From: Lentzea atacamensis
Lineage (GTDB): Bacteria > Actinomycetota > Actinomycetes > Mycobacteriales > Pseudonocardiaceae
NCBI RefSeq assembly: GCF_003269295.1
Contig: NZ_QLTT01000008.1
Location: forward strand, 186,001 to 250,000
DNA: 64,000 nt
Direction of reading: 5' to 3'
Each line of letters begins with the position of its first letter. Positions within the stretch are counted from its first letter, which is position 1. A model generated the notes under the pieces. The model searched no databases and was not told the DNA's origin. It saw only the letters and a list, made by a program, of their open reading frames with translations. Below are positions 34,170 to 43,600 of the stretch, one piece after another. A program made the translations under genes and the position numbers.

Positions 34170-34700
34170 TCAGACGTCGTAGAGCGCGGCCAACCGCGGC
34201 AACCGGCGCCCCATCTCCGCCTCGTCGTCGAACGCGAAGTCCCAGTCCGGGTCGAGCTCCGGATAGCGGATCGTGAAGGCGTCCTCCGGCAGCTTCATGC
34301 CGGTGGCGGCGAGGTGTGCGTCCCACGCGATGGAGAGTGCTGCCTCGCACTCGAACTCCAGGCCCGACTCGGCTGCCGACACCACGGCCGGCAGGGTGGC
34401 GAGGGTGTCGGGGGATGCCACGGCTGCCGTGAAGACCTCCTCGCCCTGCAGGAGGAGCCAGCCGCGGAAGTAGTCGAAGCCGTCGTCCGAGCAGCCGCCG
34501 TTCATCAGGTAGGCGGCTGCCCACAGCGGGTTCCGGTACGAGAGCGCCAGGAGGTCCCACAGGGTTTGCTGGGTCGCGACGATCTGGGCGGGCGGCGCGC
34601 CGGCCAGCAGGCGGGTGGCGGCGGTGGCCACGGCGCAGCAGTCGGTGGGGTCGGGGACGGCGGAACGGGCGGCGGCTATCAGGGGCCAGAAGGTTTCCAC
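34170..34700 (-). CDS. DUF4240 family protein
   Basis: This 176-residue protein begins VETFWPLIAAARSAV and has the DUF4240 core LWAAAYLMNGGCSDDGFDYF followed by RGWLLLQGEEVFTAAVASPD. The family is found across bacteria, sometimes in immunity-protein-like contexts, but has no proven function. The GTG at 34700 gives the family-length start. It is divergent from the SCO6745-like gene. Confidence 0.85.
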   Translation of the reverse strand: METFWPLIAAARSAVPDPTDCCAVATAATRLLAGAPPAQIVATQQTLWDLLALSYRNPLWAAAYLMNGGCSDDGFDYFRGWLLLQGEEVFTAAVASPDTLATLPAVVSAAESGLEFECEAALSIAWDAHLAATGMKLPEDAFTIRYPELDPDWDFAFDDEAEMGRRLPRLAALYDV

Positions 34701-34763
34701 GTTTCTCAGCGTGGCAGAGCGGTCTGACAATTTTGGGGACTGACGAACGACGTGGGGACGATC

Positions 34764-34769
34764 TAGGTT
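34764..34769 (+). promoter_or_regulatory. Candidate leaderless -10 box TAGGTT
   Basis: TAGGTT ends six bases before the ATG at 34776, the spacing expected for a leaderless actinobacterial transcript. Confidence 0.4.
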
Positions 34770-34775
34770 GGAAGC

Positions 34776-35588
34776 ATGATCAGGACCTTGTGGCGTTCGC
34801 TCGAAGCCGTGCACGCGATGATCTACTTCGCTCCCGAGGCGGACAGCCGGTACGCGGCCGCGGGGCTGGATCGGGCCGGCGGGTACTTCGCTTCACGGGC
34901 GGCGGCGCTCGGGGCGGCCGGCGCCGAGGTTGTGATCTCCACGTTCTACAACTTCAACCCCGCGCTGGTCCGGGCGCGGATCCCGCAGGCGTGGGAGACG
35001 GTCACGCCCGAGCGGATGCTCGAGATGAGGCTCGAGGCCGCGGACGAGGCGCTCAAGAAGGTGCTGCCGGACGACCTCAAGGAGATCACCGAGCTCGCCA
35101 GGAAGGCCGCCGAGCGGGCCAGGGAGATGTTGCACGGGCGGACGTTGTTCGCCGCGCACGCGAGTTTGCCGTGGCCTGAGGAGACCCGTCTGCAGCTGTG
35201 GCACGCGCAGACGTTGCTGCGCGAGTTCCGCGGGGACGGGCACCTCGCGGCGTTGCTGCGGCACAACATCACCGGTATCGAGGCGCTCGTGCTGCACGCG
35301 GCCGAAGGGGAGATCCCGGCCGAGACGTTGCGGAAGACGCGCGGGTGGTCCGAGGAGCAGTGGGCGGAGACGGTCGAGGATCTGCGGAAGCGTGGCCTGG
35401 TCAACGACGAGCAGCTGCTGTCGGAGGCCGGGCGCGAGCTGCGGCAGAGCATCGAGGACGAGACCGACCGCATGAACGCGCCCGCCTACGACGTGTTGTC
35501 GGAGCAGGAGAAGCGGCGTTATGTGGAGCTGGCCGGGCCGTTGAGCAAGGCCGTCGTCGAAGCGGGGATGGTGCCTGGCCGGCGTTGA
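34776..35588 (+). CDS. SCO6745-family protein
   Basis: This 270-residue helical protein begins MIRTLWRSLEAVHAMIYFAP and contains VISTFYNFNPALVRARIPQA. It ends with a MarR-like winged-helix region (ETLRKTRGWSEEQWAETVED, then LRKRGLVNDEQLLSEAGREL). Proteins of this actinobacterial family have no defined role, and the winged helix suggests regulation. It overlaps the convergent monooxygenase gene by 70 bases. Confidence 0.85.
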   Translation: MIRTLWRSLEAVHAMIYFAPEADSRYAAAGLDRAGGYFASRAAALGAAGAEVVISTFYNFNPALVRARIPQAWETVTPERMLEMRLEAADEALKKVLPDDLKEITELARKAAERAREMLHGRTLFAAHASLPWPEETRLQLWHAQTLLREFRGDGHLAALLRHNITGIEALVLHAAEGEIPAETLRKTRGWSEEQWAETVEDLRKRGLVNDEQLLSEAGRELRQSIEDETDRMNAPAYDVLSEQEKRRYVELAGPLSKAVVEAGMVPGRR

Positions 35589-36937
35589 GTGAGGTCGTAG
35601 TCGGCCGGGTTGAACGAACGGATGCGGCGCATCATGCGGATGGTCGACCACGGCCACATCGTCGAGTTCCGGCCGTTGGCGTCGAGGTAGTACGAGGTGC
35701 AGCCACCGGTGTTGTAGACAGTGCGCTGCAACGCCACCTGCACCGACGAGTTGAACGCCGCCTGCACCGACGGGCGCACGTCGGCGACGGGCCAGTCGCG
35801 ATCACGCAACGCGGTCAACGCCGAGGCGATGTAGCGCAGCTGGGTCTCGATGATCGTGAACGCCGACGAGTGCCCGGTGCCGAGATTGGGACCCAGCAAC
35901 AGGAACAGGTTCGGGAACCCGTGCACGGACGTCCCCAGGTACGCCTGCGGGCTGCCGCGCCAGACCGAGGCCAGCGAGGCCCCGCCGGCCCGCACGCGAG
36001 ACGCGATCGGCGGGTCGCTGAAGTGGAAACCCGTGCCGAAGATGATCGTGTCGACCTTGTGCTCCACACCGTCCGCGCCGATGATCCCGTCCGCGGTGAA
36101 GCCCTGAACGGCGTGCGGCACAACGGACACGTTCGGCTGCGCCAGCGCGGGGTAGTAGGTGTCCGACATCAGCAACCGCTTGCACCCCAGCACGAAGTCG
36201 GGGGTGAGCACGGAACGCAGAGCGCGATCCCGGATCGCTCGCCGCAGGTGCAGCAACCCGAGCCGCTGCACCACCTTCATCACCGCCGGGTGCCGGAACC
36301 CGAAGCTGAACAGCTCCAGGAACCCGAACACGACCGACCGCGGCAGCTTCAGCGACGGCTTCGGCAACACCCAGGGAGCCGTGCGCTGGAACAGGAACAG
36401 CTGATCGACGCGTGGCTGGATCTCCGGCACGAACTGCACCGCCGACGCGCCCGTGCCGACCACCGCGACCCGGCTCCCGGAGAAGTCGCGCCACCGCGCG
36501 GAGTGGAACACCTCGCCCTGGAACACCGACGCGTCCAGGGGGATCTTCGGCTCGTGCCACGGCCCGGTGGCCGACACCAGCACACGCGCGGAGATGACTC
36601 CTGAGGTCGTGGTGACCTGCCAGCGCGACCCGTCCCAGACCGCGTCCAGCATCTCCGTGTCGTACTGCGGCTCAATCCCGAAGGACGCAGCCGTCTCGCG
36701 CAGATAAGCCAGGATCTCCGGCTGTCCCGAGAACGCCGCGCTCCACCGCCGTGGCGCGAACGAGTACGAGTACAGCGCCGACGGGATGTCGCACGCGCAC
36801 CCCGGATAGACGTTGTCCCGCCACGTCCCGCCCAGGGACGACGCCTTCTCGATCACGTGCGCGTCGAATCCCAGTTCGCGCAGCCTGATGGCCGCACCGA
36901 TGCCCGCTGGTCCCGCTCCGATGACGAGTACGTCCAC
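35519..36937 (-). CDS. Flavin-containing Baeyer-Villiger-type monooxygenase
   Basis: This 472-residue FAD/NADPH enzyme has VIGAGPAGIGAAIRLRELG at the N-terminus and GGTWRDNVYPGCACDIPSAL. It carries the Baeyer-Villiger fingerprint FQGEVFHSARWRD and a second dinucleotide motif VVGTGASAVQFVPEI. It should insert oxygen into ketones or oxidise heteroatoms. It starts at a GTG at 36937, next to a palindrome, opposite a TetR gene that probably controls it. The last ~23 codons overlap the gene at 34776. Confidence 0.9.
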   Translation of the reverse strand: MDVLVIGAGPAGIGAAIRLRELGFDAHVIEKASSLGGTWRDNVYPGCACDIPSALYSYSFAPRRWSAAFSGQPEILAYLRETAASFGIEPQYDTEMLDAVWDGSRWQVTTTSGVISARVLVSATGPWHEPKIPLDASVFQGEVFHSARWRDFSGSRVAVVGTGASAVQFVPEIQPRVDQLFLFQRTAPWVLPKPSLKLPRSVVFGFLELFSFGFRHPAVMKVVQRLGLLHLRRAIRDRALRSVLTPDFVLGCKRLLMSDTYYPALAQPNVSVVPHAVQGFTADGIIGADGVEHKVDTIIFGTGFHFSDPPIASRVRAGGASLASVWRGSPQAYLGTSVHGFPNLFLLLGPNLGTGHSSAFTIIETQLRYIASALTALRDRDWPVADVRPSVQAAFNSSVQVALQRTVYNTGGCTSYYLDANGRNSTMWPWSTIRMMRRIRSFNPADYDLTQRRPGTIPASTTALLNGPASST

Positions 36938-36939
36938 AG

Positions 36940-36952
36940 ATACCGACGGTAT
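36940..36952. promoter_or_regulatory. Palindrome ATACCGACGGTAT, likely TetR operator
   Basis: ATACCG-A-CGGTAT is a perfect 13-base palindrome three bases before the GTG of the monooxygenase gene and inside the shared promoter gap with the TetR gene. Binding there would block both divergent promoters. It is inferred from position and symmetry. Confidence 0.55.
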
Positions 36953-36976
36953 TTCGATTCCAATGGCATGTCAACG

Positions 36977-36982
36977 TATGCT
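36977..36982 (+). promoter_or_regulatory. Candidate leaderless -10 box TATGCT
   Basis: TATGCT ends seven bases before the ATG of the TetR gene at 36990, with no Shine-Dalgarno sequence. Confidence 0.4.
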
Positions 36983-36989
36983 CCCAGGC

Positions 36990-37592
36990 ATGGCACGGTT
37001 GACCCGCGCGGAGAGCCAGGCGCGCACCAGGACGTTGCTGAGCGGGACGGCCCAGAAGCTGTTCCTGCGCGACGGCTACCACGCCACGTCGCTCGAGAAG
37101 GTCGCCGACACGGCCGGCTTCTCCAAGGGCGCGGTGTACTCGAACTTCGGCAGCAAGGACGAGCTCTGCCTGGTGGTCCTCGACGCCCTCTACGCCGAGC
37201 GCATCACGCGGATCGCCGAGGTCTTCACGACCGGCACCACCATCGAAGAACGCCTCCAGGCCTTCGAGGCCTACGCCGAGACCATGATCGGCGACGCGCC
37301 GCGCACGCGGTTCGAGGTCGAGTTCGCCCTGCAGGCGCGCAAGGACCCCGAGCTGCGCCAGGAGCTCGCGCGGCGTGCCAACTCGGTCGTGGACGCGCTG
37401 AGGGGCCTCATCGACCACCAGGCCGAGGAGCTCGGCCTGCGGCCCGTGCTGCCCACCGAGAACGTCGCCCGCGCGCTGCTCAGCCTCGGCGTCGGGCTGG
37501 GCGTGCAGCGGTTCGTCGACGGTGAGCCCTCGATCAGCGTGCTCACCGACACCATGCGGGTGCTACTCGGTGTCCATCTCCCGATGCGTTGA
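36990..37592 (+). CDS. TetR/AcrR-family regulator
   Basis: This 200-residue regulator has the helix-turn-helix AQKLFLRDGYHATSLEKVAD followed by TAGFSKGAVYSNFGSKDELC, a very typical TetR N-terminus. Its ligand-binding half is generic. It is divergent from the monooxygenase gene, which it probably represses through ATACCGACGGTAT. Its 3' end overlaps the convergent ctaD gene by 30 bases. Confidence 0.92.
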   Translation: MARLTRAESQARTRTLLSGTAQKLFLRDGYHATSLEKVADTAGFSKGAVYSNFGSKDELCLVVLDALYAERITRIAEVFTTGTTIEERLQAFEAYAETMIGDAPRTRFEVEFALQARKDPELRQELARRANSVVDALRGLIDHQAEELGLRPVLPTENVARALLSLGVGLGVQRFVDGEPSISVLTDTMRVLLGVHLPMR

Positions 37593-39326
37593 GGCCAGCG
37601 CCTTCTCGGTCGGCTCGTCCTTGCCGACCTCGCGCCTTCCGGGATGCAGCAGGGAGAAGTGCGACTCCTCGCGCATCCGCTCGACCATGTGCGGGTAGTG
37701 CAGCTCGAACGCCGGGCGCTCCGACCGGATCCGCGGCAGCTCCTTGAAGTTGTGCCGCGGCGGTGGAGACGTGGTCGCCCACTCCAGCGAGTTGCCGTAG
37801 CCCCACGGGTCGTCCTGCGGTGCCGGATCGCCGTAGCGGTAGGACTTGAAGACGTTGTAGACGAACGGCAGCACGGAGGCGCCGAGCAGGAATGAGCCGA
37901 TCGTGGAGATGGTGTTCAGCGTCGTGAAGCCGTCCGACTCCAGATAGTCGGCGTAGCGGCGCGGCATGCCCTCGTTGCCCAGCCAGTGCTGGACGAGGAA
38001 CGTGCCGTGGAAGCCGAAGAACGTGGTCCAGAAGTGCAGCTTGCCCAGCGGCTCGTTGAGCATGCGGCCCGTCATCTTCGGGAACCAGAAGTAGATGCCG
38101 GCGTAGGTCGCGAACACGATCGTGCCGAACAGCACGTAGTGGAAGTGCGCCACCACGAAGTACGTGTCCGACACGTGGAAGTCGACCGGCGGTGACGCCA
38201 GCAGGATGCCGGTCAGGCCGCCGAAGAGGAACGTGATCAGGAAGCCGACGCTGAACAGCATCGGCGTCTCGAACGTCAGCTGTCCCTTCCACATCGTGCC
38301 GATCCAGTTGAAGAACTTGATCCCGGTCGGCACGGCGATGAGGAACGTCATCAGTGCGAAGAACGGCAGCAGGATCGCGCCCGTGGCGTACATGTGGTGC
38401 GCCCACACTGCCACGGACAGCATCGCGATCGCCAGCGTCGCGAACACCAGTCCTTTGTAGCCGAACAGCGGTTTGCGGCTGAACACCGGGAAGATCTCCG
38501 TCACGATCCCGAAGAACGGCAACGCGACGATGTACACCTCGGGGTGGCCGAAGAACCAGAACAGGTGCTGCCACAGGATCACGCCGCCGTTGGCCGGGTC
38601 GAACACGTGCGCCCCGAGGTGCCGGTCCGCCGCGAGGCCCATGAGCGCCGCGGTCAGGATCGGGAAGGCCAGCAGGATCAGCACGGACGTCACCAGGATG
38701 TTCCAGGTGAAGATCGGCATCCGGAACATCGTCATGCCCGGCGCCCGCAGCGTCACGACCGTCGTCGTCATGTTGACCGCGCCGAGGATCGTGCCCAGAC
38801 CGGACACCGCGAGGCCCATGATCCACAGGTCCGCGCCGACACCTGGCGAGTGCACCGCGGAGGACAGCGGTGTGTAGGCGAACCAGCCGAAGTCGGCCGC
38901 GCCACCCGGCGTCACGAACCCGGCGACGACGGTGATGCCGCCGAACAGGTACAGCCAGTAGGAGAAGGCGTTGAGGCGGGGGAACGCGACGTCCGGCGAG
39001 CCGATCTGCAGCGGCAGGATGAAGTTCGCGAACCCGAACAGGATCGGCGTCGCGTAGAGCAACAGCATGATCGTGCCGTGCATGGTGAACAGCTGGTTGA
39101 ACTGCTCGTTCGACAGGTACTGCAGACCCGGCCGCGCCAGCTCGCCGCGCATCAGCAGCGCCATCACGCCGCCGATCATGAAGAACGCGAACGACGTGGT
39201 CAGGTACATGATCCCGATCTGCTTGGGATCTGTCGTCTTGAACAGCGAGAGGAAGTACGACCCCTTCGGCCGTGCGCGCGCAGCCCCGGGATGAGGTACC
39301 ACCGGCGTTGGCTTGATCGTGGTCAT
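37563..39326 (-). CDS. ctaD: Cytochrome c oxidase subunit I
   Basis: This 587-residue core subunit of the aa3 oxidase has 12 helices and all haem-copper ligands in view. They are FTMHGTIMLLLY (haem a His), FWFFGHPEVYIVALP (CuB His and the cross-linked Tyr), VWAHHMYATG (CuB His pair) and VVAHFHYVLFGTI (haem His). Subunits II and III are not in this window, as is usual in actinobacteria. It lies 37 bases after the LCAT-like hydrolase gene on the same strand, probably with its own promoter. Confidence 0.96.
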   Translation of the reverse strand: MTTIKPTPVVPHPGAARARPKGSYFLSLFKTTDPKQIGIMYLTTSFAFFMIGGVMALLMRGELARPGLQYLSNEQFNQLFTMHGTIMLLLYATPILFGFANFILPLQIGSPDVAFPRLNAFSYWLYLFGGITVVAGFVTPGGAADFGWFAYTPLSSAVHSPGVGADLWIMGLAVSGLGTILGAVNMTTTVVTLRAPGMTMFRMPIFTWNILVTSVLILLAFPILTAALMGLAADRHLGAHVFDPANGGVILWQHLFWFFGHPEVYIVALPFFGIVTEIFPVFSRKPLFGYKGLVFATLAIAMLSVAVWAHHMYATGAILLPFFALMTFLIAVPTGIKFFNWIGTMWKGQLTFETPMLFSVGFLITFLFGGLTGILLASPPVDFHVSDTYFVVAHFHYVLFGTIVFATYAGIYFWFPKMTGRMLNEPLGKLHFWTTFFGFHGTFLVQHWLGNEGMPRRYADYLESDGFTTLNTISTIGSFLLGASVLPFVYNVFKSYRYGDPAPQDDPWGYGNSLEWATTSPPPRHNFKELPRIRSERPAFELHYPHMVERMREESHFSLLHPGRREVGKDEPTEKALASTHREMDTE

Positions 39327-39363
39327 CTCGCCTCCTCGCGTGCCAGGAGCATCGTCCTCCCGG

Positions 39364-40689
39364 TCAGACGCCGGGGCAATCCATGACCAGCGCCGCCGAG
39401 GTCACCGGCACCACCGGAGCACCCGCCGAGATGCCGCTGACCTGCACGTAGTAGGCGCCAGGAGGCAATCCGCCGAATTTGATCGTCATGGTCTCGGAGA
39501 TCGCCGGGCTGCGTGATTCGACCTGTTTGCCGTTCTCGTCGAGCAGCGCGACCTTCAACGCCCGGCGCGTGGTGTCCTTCAGCTCGATGACGACGTCCAG
39601 GTCCTCGCCGGTCATGACCAGGTCGGGCACGATGACCTGCGGTTCCGTGTTCGTGACGTTCCTGGGGACGATCTCCTTCGCGGTCAGGAACGACTCGACG
39701 GCGTCCAGGACGGCGGCGTTGTCCTGCAGGGACGTGTGCTGCTCTGTGACCCGGTGCAGCGTGTTCGACGACAACGCGAGTCCACGGCGCGCGGCCCCGA
39801 CCATCGGCACCGTCGCGTCGCCGTACAGCTCCTCGCCCTCGTACGTGCGGTAGCAGGTCACCCCGCCGTCGGCGATGCGCGCGGTCGTGGCGGTCGGCTG
39901 CTTGCCACCGAGGATCGCGTAGGTCCGGTCGGCGAACGAGTCGTTCAACGCGCCGTGGAACGCCATCGCGTCCTCGACCATCTTCGTGTCCAGCTCGGGC
40001 AACGTCGTCTCGGTCGTCTTGACCAGGCCGGACGGGCTCTCGATGCACGCGTACTCGGGCAGCAGCTGGTGCAGCGACGGCATCGACCTCGCGAACTCGG
40101 TCAGGTCGATCGCGAGCGGCCCGAGTCCTTTGCGGACGCCGTTGACCAGCTGGTCCAGCGCTGCCGCCGCACCGCGGAACGGCGTGCCCATGGTGATCAG
40201 CTTGTCGGTGCGCTCGGCCATTCCGCACTGCTCGACGCACCACCGCGCGACGAGGCCGCCCATGGAGTGGCACACGAAGCTGACTTTGGCGTCCGGGCCG
40301 AGCTTGTCCAGCGCCTCGTCGACGCGCTTGGCCAGCAGCGCGCCGTTGTAGCGGTTGGACAGGCGCCAGTCGTAGGCGAAGAGCAGCAGGTTGCCCTTCT
40401 CGACGGTGTAGCCGAGCGAGTTCAGCCGGCGAGTCACCCGGTCGTAGCCCTTCAGGGGCGTCCAGATGCCGGGGATGATGTGCAGGTCCGACATCAGCGC
40501 CACGGGTTCGATGCCGTCACCGGGGTGCTCGTCCCCGATGCCCGGCGGCAGCTTGAGCCGCTGCAGGCTGCGGCCGAGGGTCAGCACGGCGCGCAGGGCG
40601 GCCTTGCCGGACACCTCCCAGACCATGCCGTCGGGACCCCTGAGCGTGCTGCCGAGAATGCCGGGCAGGACGACGACCAGATCGCTCAT
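39364..40689 (-). CDS. LCAT-like alpha/beta hydrolase
   Basis: This 441-residue protein of the lecithin:cholesterol acyltransferase family begins VVVLPGILGSTLRGPDG. It has YDWRLSNRYNGALLA, the nucleophile elbow FVCHSMGGLVARW (Ser at residue 142), GDATVP with a likely acid and a His in NTLHRVTEQHTSL. The last ~90 residues form a separate strand-rich domain. There is no signal peptide, so it should act inside the cell, on lipid or another ester. Its ATG directly abuts the stop of the caspase-STAND gene (TAGATG). Confidence 0.9.
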   Translation of the reverse strand: MSDLVVVLPGILGSTLRGPDGMVWEVSGKAALRAVLTLGRSLQRLKLPPGIGDEHPGDGIEPVALMSDLHIIPGIWTPLKGYDRVTRRLNSLGYTVEKGNLLLFAYDWRLSNRYNGALLAKRVDEALDKLGPDAKVSFVCHSMGGLVARWCVEQCGMAERTDKLITMGTPFRGAAAALDQLVNGVRKGLGPLAIDLTEFARSMPSLHQLLPEYACIESPSGLVKTTETTLPELDTKMVEDAMAFHGALNDSFADRTYAILGGKQPTATTARIADGGVTCYRTYEGEELYGDATVPMVGAARRGLALSSNTLHRVTEQHTSLQDNAAVLDAVESFLTAKEIVPRNVTNTEPQVIVPDLVMTGEDLDVVIELKDTTRRALKVALLDENGKQVESRSPAISETMTIKFGGLPPGAYYVQVSGISAGAPVVPVTSAALVMDCPGV

Positions 40690-43600
40690 CTAAGACTCCG
40701 CTCCCTGAGATCCTTCGGCGAGCTTGCGGATGAGGGTGAGCAGCGTGAGGTTCGCCGGCACCAGGTAGGTCAGCTCGTGGATCCACGCCAGGCGCTGCCC
40801 AGCCGCGGGCAACGCGAGCCGCACGTCACCGGCCCTCGCCCTGGCGACCACCTTGTACAGCGCGGCCAGCGGGTGCGGCTCCAGCGCCGTCACGGCCTGG
40901 GAGAGCGCCTGCGGGGACGCCCCCGCCGCCAGGCCGCGCAGGATCTCCGCGGTGCGGTCGGGGTTCTCCAGCGCGTCCAGCACGAGGTCGAGCACGTCCG
41001 AGTCCTCGTCGGCCAGCAGCAGCAACGCGTGCACCGGCCGGTTGTCCCGGACGTTCTTCAGGACTTCCTTGTCCAGCAGCTCTTCCCGGCGCGTCGCCAG
41101 CAGCTCGCGGCGGCGGGCGGGCGCGGCGTCGACGAACTCGTCCGCGAGGCTCGCCAGCAGCCACGGCCGGTAGGCGTGCACCACGCCCTGCTGCTGGGCG
41201 GCCGCGCGGCGCGACTGGATGTTCTGGGCCTCGATCAGGCTCGTCCCGTACAGCACCTCGGTGATCGCCACGTCGGCGTCGGTCGACAGCAGCTCAGGGT
41301 GGTCGACCAGGACAGCGCGCTCCTCGACGTACGAGCGGGCGAACACCCACTTGCGCGCGGTCTTCAGCAACGTCCGGTCCACCGTCAGCCAGTCCGGTGT
41401 GGTGTCCCACGGCCAGGGGCGGCCGGAGTCGTAGTGGCGGCGGGCGATGTCGTGCACGTCGTGGATCGCCTGCCGGGACTGCCCGACGTGCGTGAGCGCC
41501 TGGCAGAGCCACCTGCCCGCCGCCGGGTCACCGGGTGACGTCGCCGCGGCCCGCAGCATCAGCAGGGTCGCCAGGTGGGGCCCGGTGAAGTGAGCGGTCA
41601 CCCGTTCCCACGTCTCGTCGACGATCTCGGGCTGGCCGAGGCCGGCGCAGATCGTGTCGAGCGTGAACAGCGCGGCCGCCAGCGTCGACAACCGGTGCGA
41701 GTGCTCCTGCAGCAGGCACACCTCGACCGCTCTCAGCCCGGTCACGAGCGCGTCCGCGGGCTTGCCCGCGTCCCGCTGCCGCCGCATCAGGTTGTGCAGC
41801 GCCAGGCCGTGGATCCGCAGGCCGTCCGCGAGGTCCGCCGCCTGCCGCGCGGTGTCGAGCGCCTCGGCCCTGCGGCTGACCATGCTGTAGGCGACGCTCA
41901 GGCTCAGCGCCGCGTCCGCGAGCTGCGGGCGGAACGCGGCGTGCCGGCCGAGCGCGCCGCTGATGTCCGCGGCCTGCTGCGTGGTGCGGGCGGCCTCGGC
42001 CAGCCTGCCGAGCGTGAGGTGGTCGCGGCTCAGCTCGACGAGTGCGCTGACCAGGTGCGCGAGGAACACGGGGTTCGTCTGCGCGAGGGCGTAGTACAGC
42101 TCGACGGCCTGCTTGGAGCGTTGCATCGCCTCGTAGCGCCGGCCGGTTTCGCTGCACCGCGCCGCAAGGCACGTCATCGCGCGGGCGAGCGGAGCGTCGG
42201 AGTCGACCGCGGCCACCGCGTCCCTCGCCGTGGACAGCGCCTCGTGCCTGCGCCCCAGCATCGCGTAGACCTCGCTCAGGTCCACCAGCGCGCCGCTCAA
42301 GTGCGCCGCGTACGTCGGGTTGTCGGCGCCATGCGTGGTCGTCTTCGCGATGCGTTGCGCGAGTCGCTTGTGTGTGAGGGTCTCCGCTGTCGTCGGTGTC
42401 GACGCGACCAGCTCCCGGTACCGCACCACGGCTTCCTCCGCGGGCGCCACCGCTTGCTGGAGCCGTCCGGCCTCGCGGAACCGCTGACCGAGCCGGTTGA
42501 GCACGAAAGCCAGGTCCGCCAGGTACATCCGGGTGGTCGGCACGAGCGTGCGGAAGTGGTCGGCGGCCTCCTCCAGCGGTGGGATGGCCTCGTCGCCGCG
42601 GCCCCAGTGCGTGAGCTCGCCGGCCGCCGTCGTCGCCGCGAGTGCGATGTCCGGCAACAGCATCCGGTTCAGCATCGCCAGCTCGCGCAGACCGTCCAGC
42701 GCACGGGTGCCCGCGTGCCCGCAGTGCCGCCACGCGTACTTCCACAGGTAGCCCGGCACGTCGGGCGGCACCCCGGCGTCGATCCGCTGCCGGTACAGCT
42801 CGATCAGCGCGCACGCCACCTTCTCCGCGTCCGGCGCGAACACCGCTTCCCTGCTCGGCGCGAACGGCGGCCGCAGGTGGTCGGCGAACGTCTGGTGCGT
42901 CAGCTTGAAGACCGCCGTGCCCTCCTCACCGTCCTGCACGACGTGACGGCCCAGTTCGGTGAGCACGGCGGTGATCTCGTCCCGCCCGAACTCCGTACCG
43001 GACAACGCCTTCGCGACCGCGATCCACTCGGTCTCGGGGAAGCCCGCGCCGTAGCTCCACGTCAACGCCGTCAGCAACGCACGTGCGGAAGGCACCTTCG
43101 CGAGCTCACGGTCGAACGCCGCGTCCAGCGAGAGCTTCAAGTCGGCGTTGAACTGCCCCCTGGCGTCGGCCAGCACCTGGTCGGTGATCATCCACGCGGT
43201 CAGGAACGGCAGCTTCGCCAGTTCGTCCACAGTGGACTGCGGTGCGTCCGGGCCGAGCCGCGCGAGCACGTACTCGCGGACGTCTGTCTCGCTGCCGGCC
43301 TCGTCGAGGTTCAGCACCTCGACCGGCGACAGCTCGGTGAGCAGCGGTGCACCACCGGCCACCCGGTGGGCCTGCCGGGTCGAGACGATCACGACGGCGC
43401 AGCTCGCGAGCTTGGTCAGCAGCGAGGTGGCGATCGAGAACGACTCACCGCGCGCCTCGTCCAGGCCGTCGACCACCAGCACCGGCGGCGTGGTGAGCGT
43501 GCTGACCACGCCGACCAGTTCGGCGGCACCCCGGCGCGGCCCTTCCGGCTCGGGAATCAGGCCCGCGCCCACGAGCTGGCGGCTGAGCAGGTCGGCGACG

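Noticed and set aside
33703..34182. A repeat-peptide gene over the minisatellite (either strand)
   Set aside because: The six-residue repeats come from the 18-base period; the frames lack a plausible start and overlap well-supported genes.
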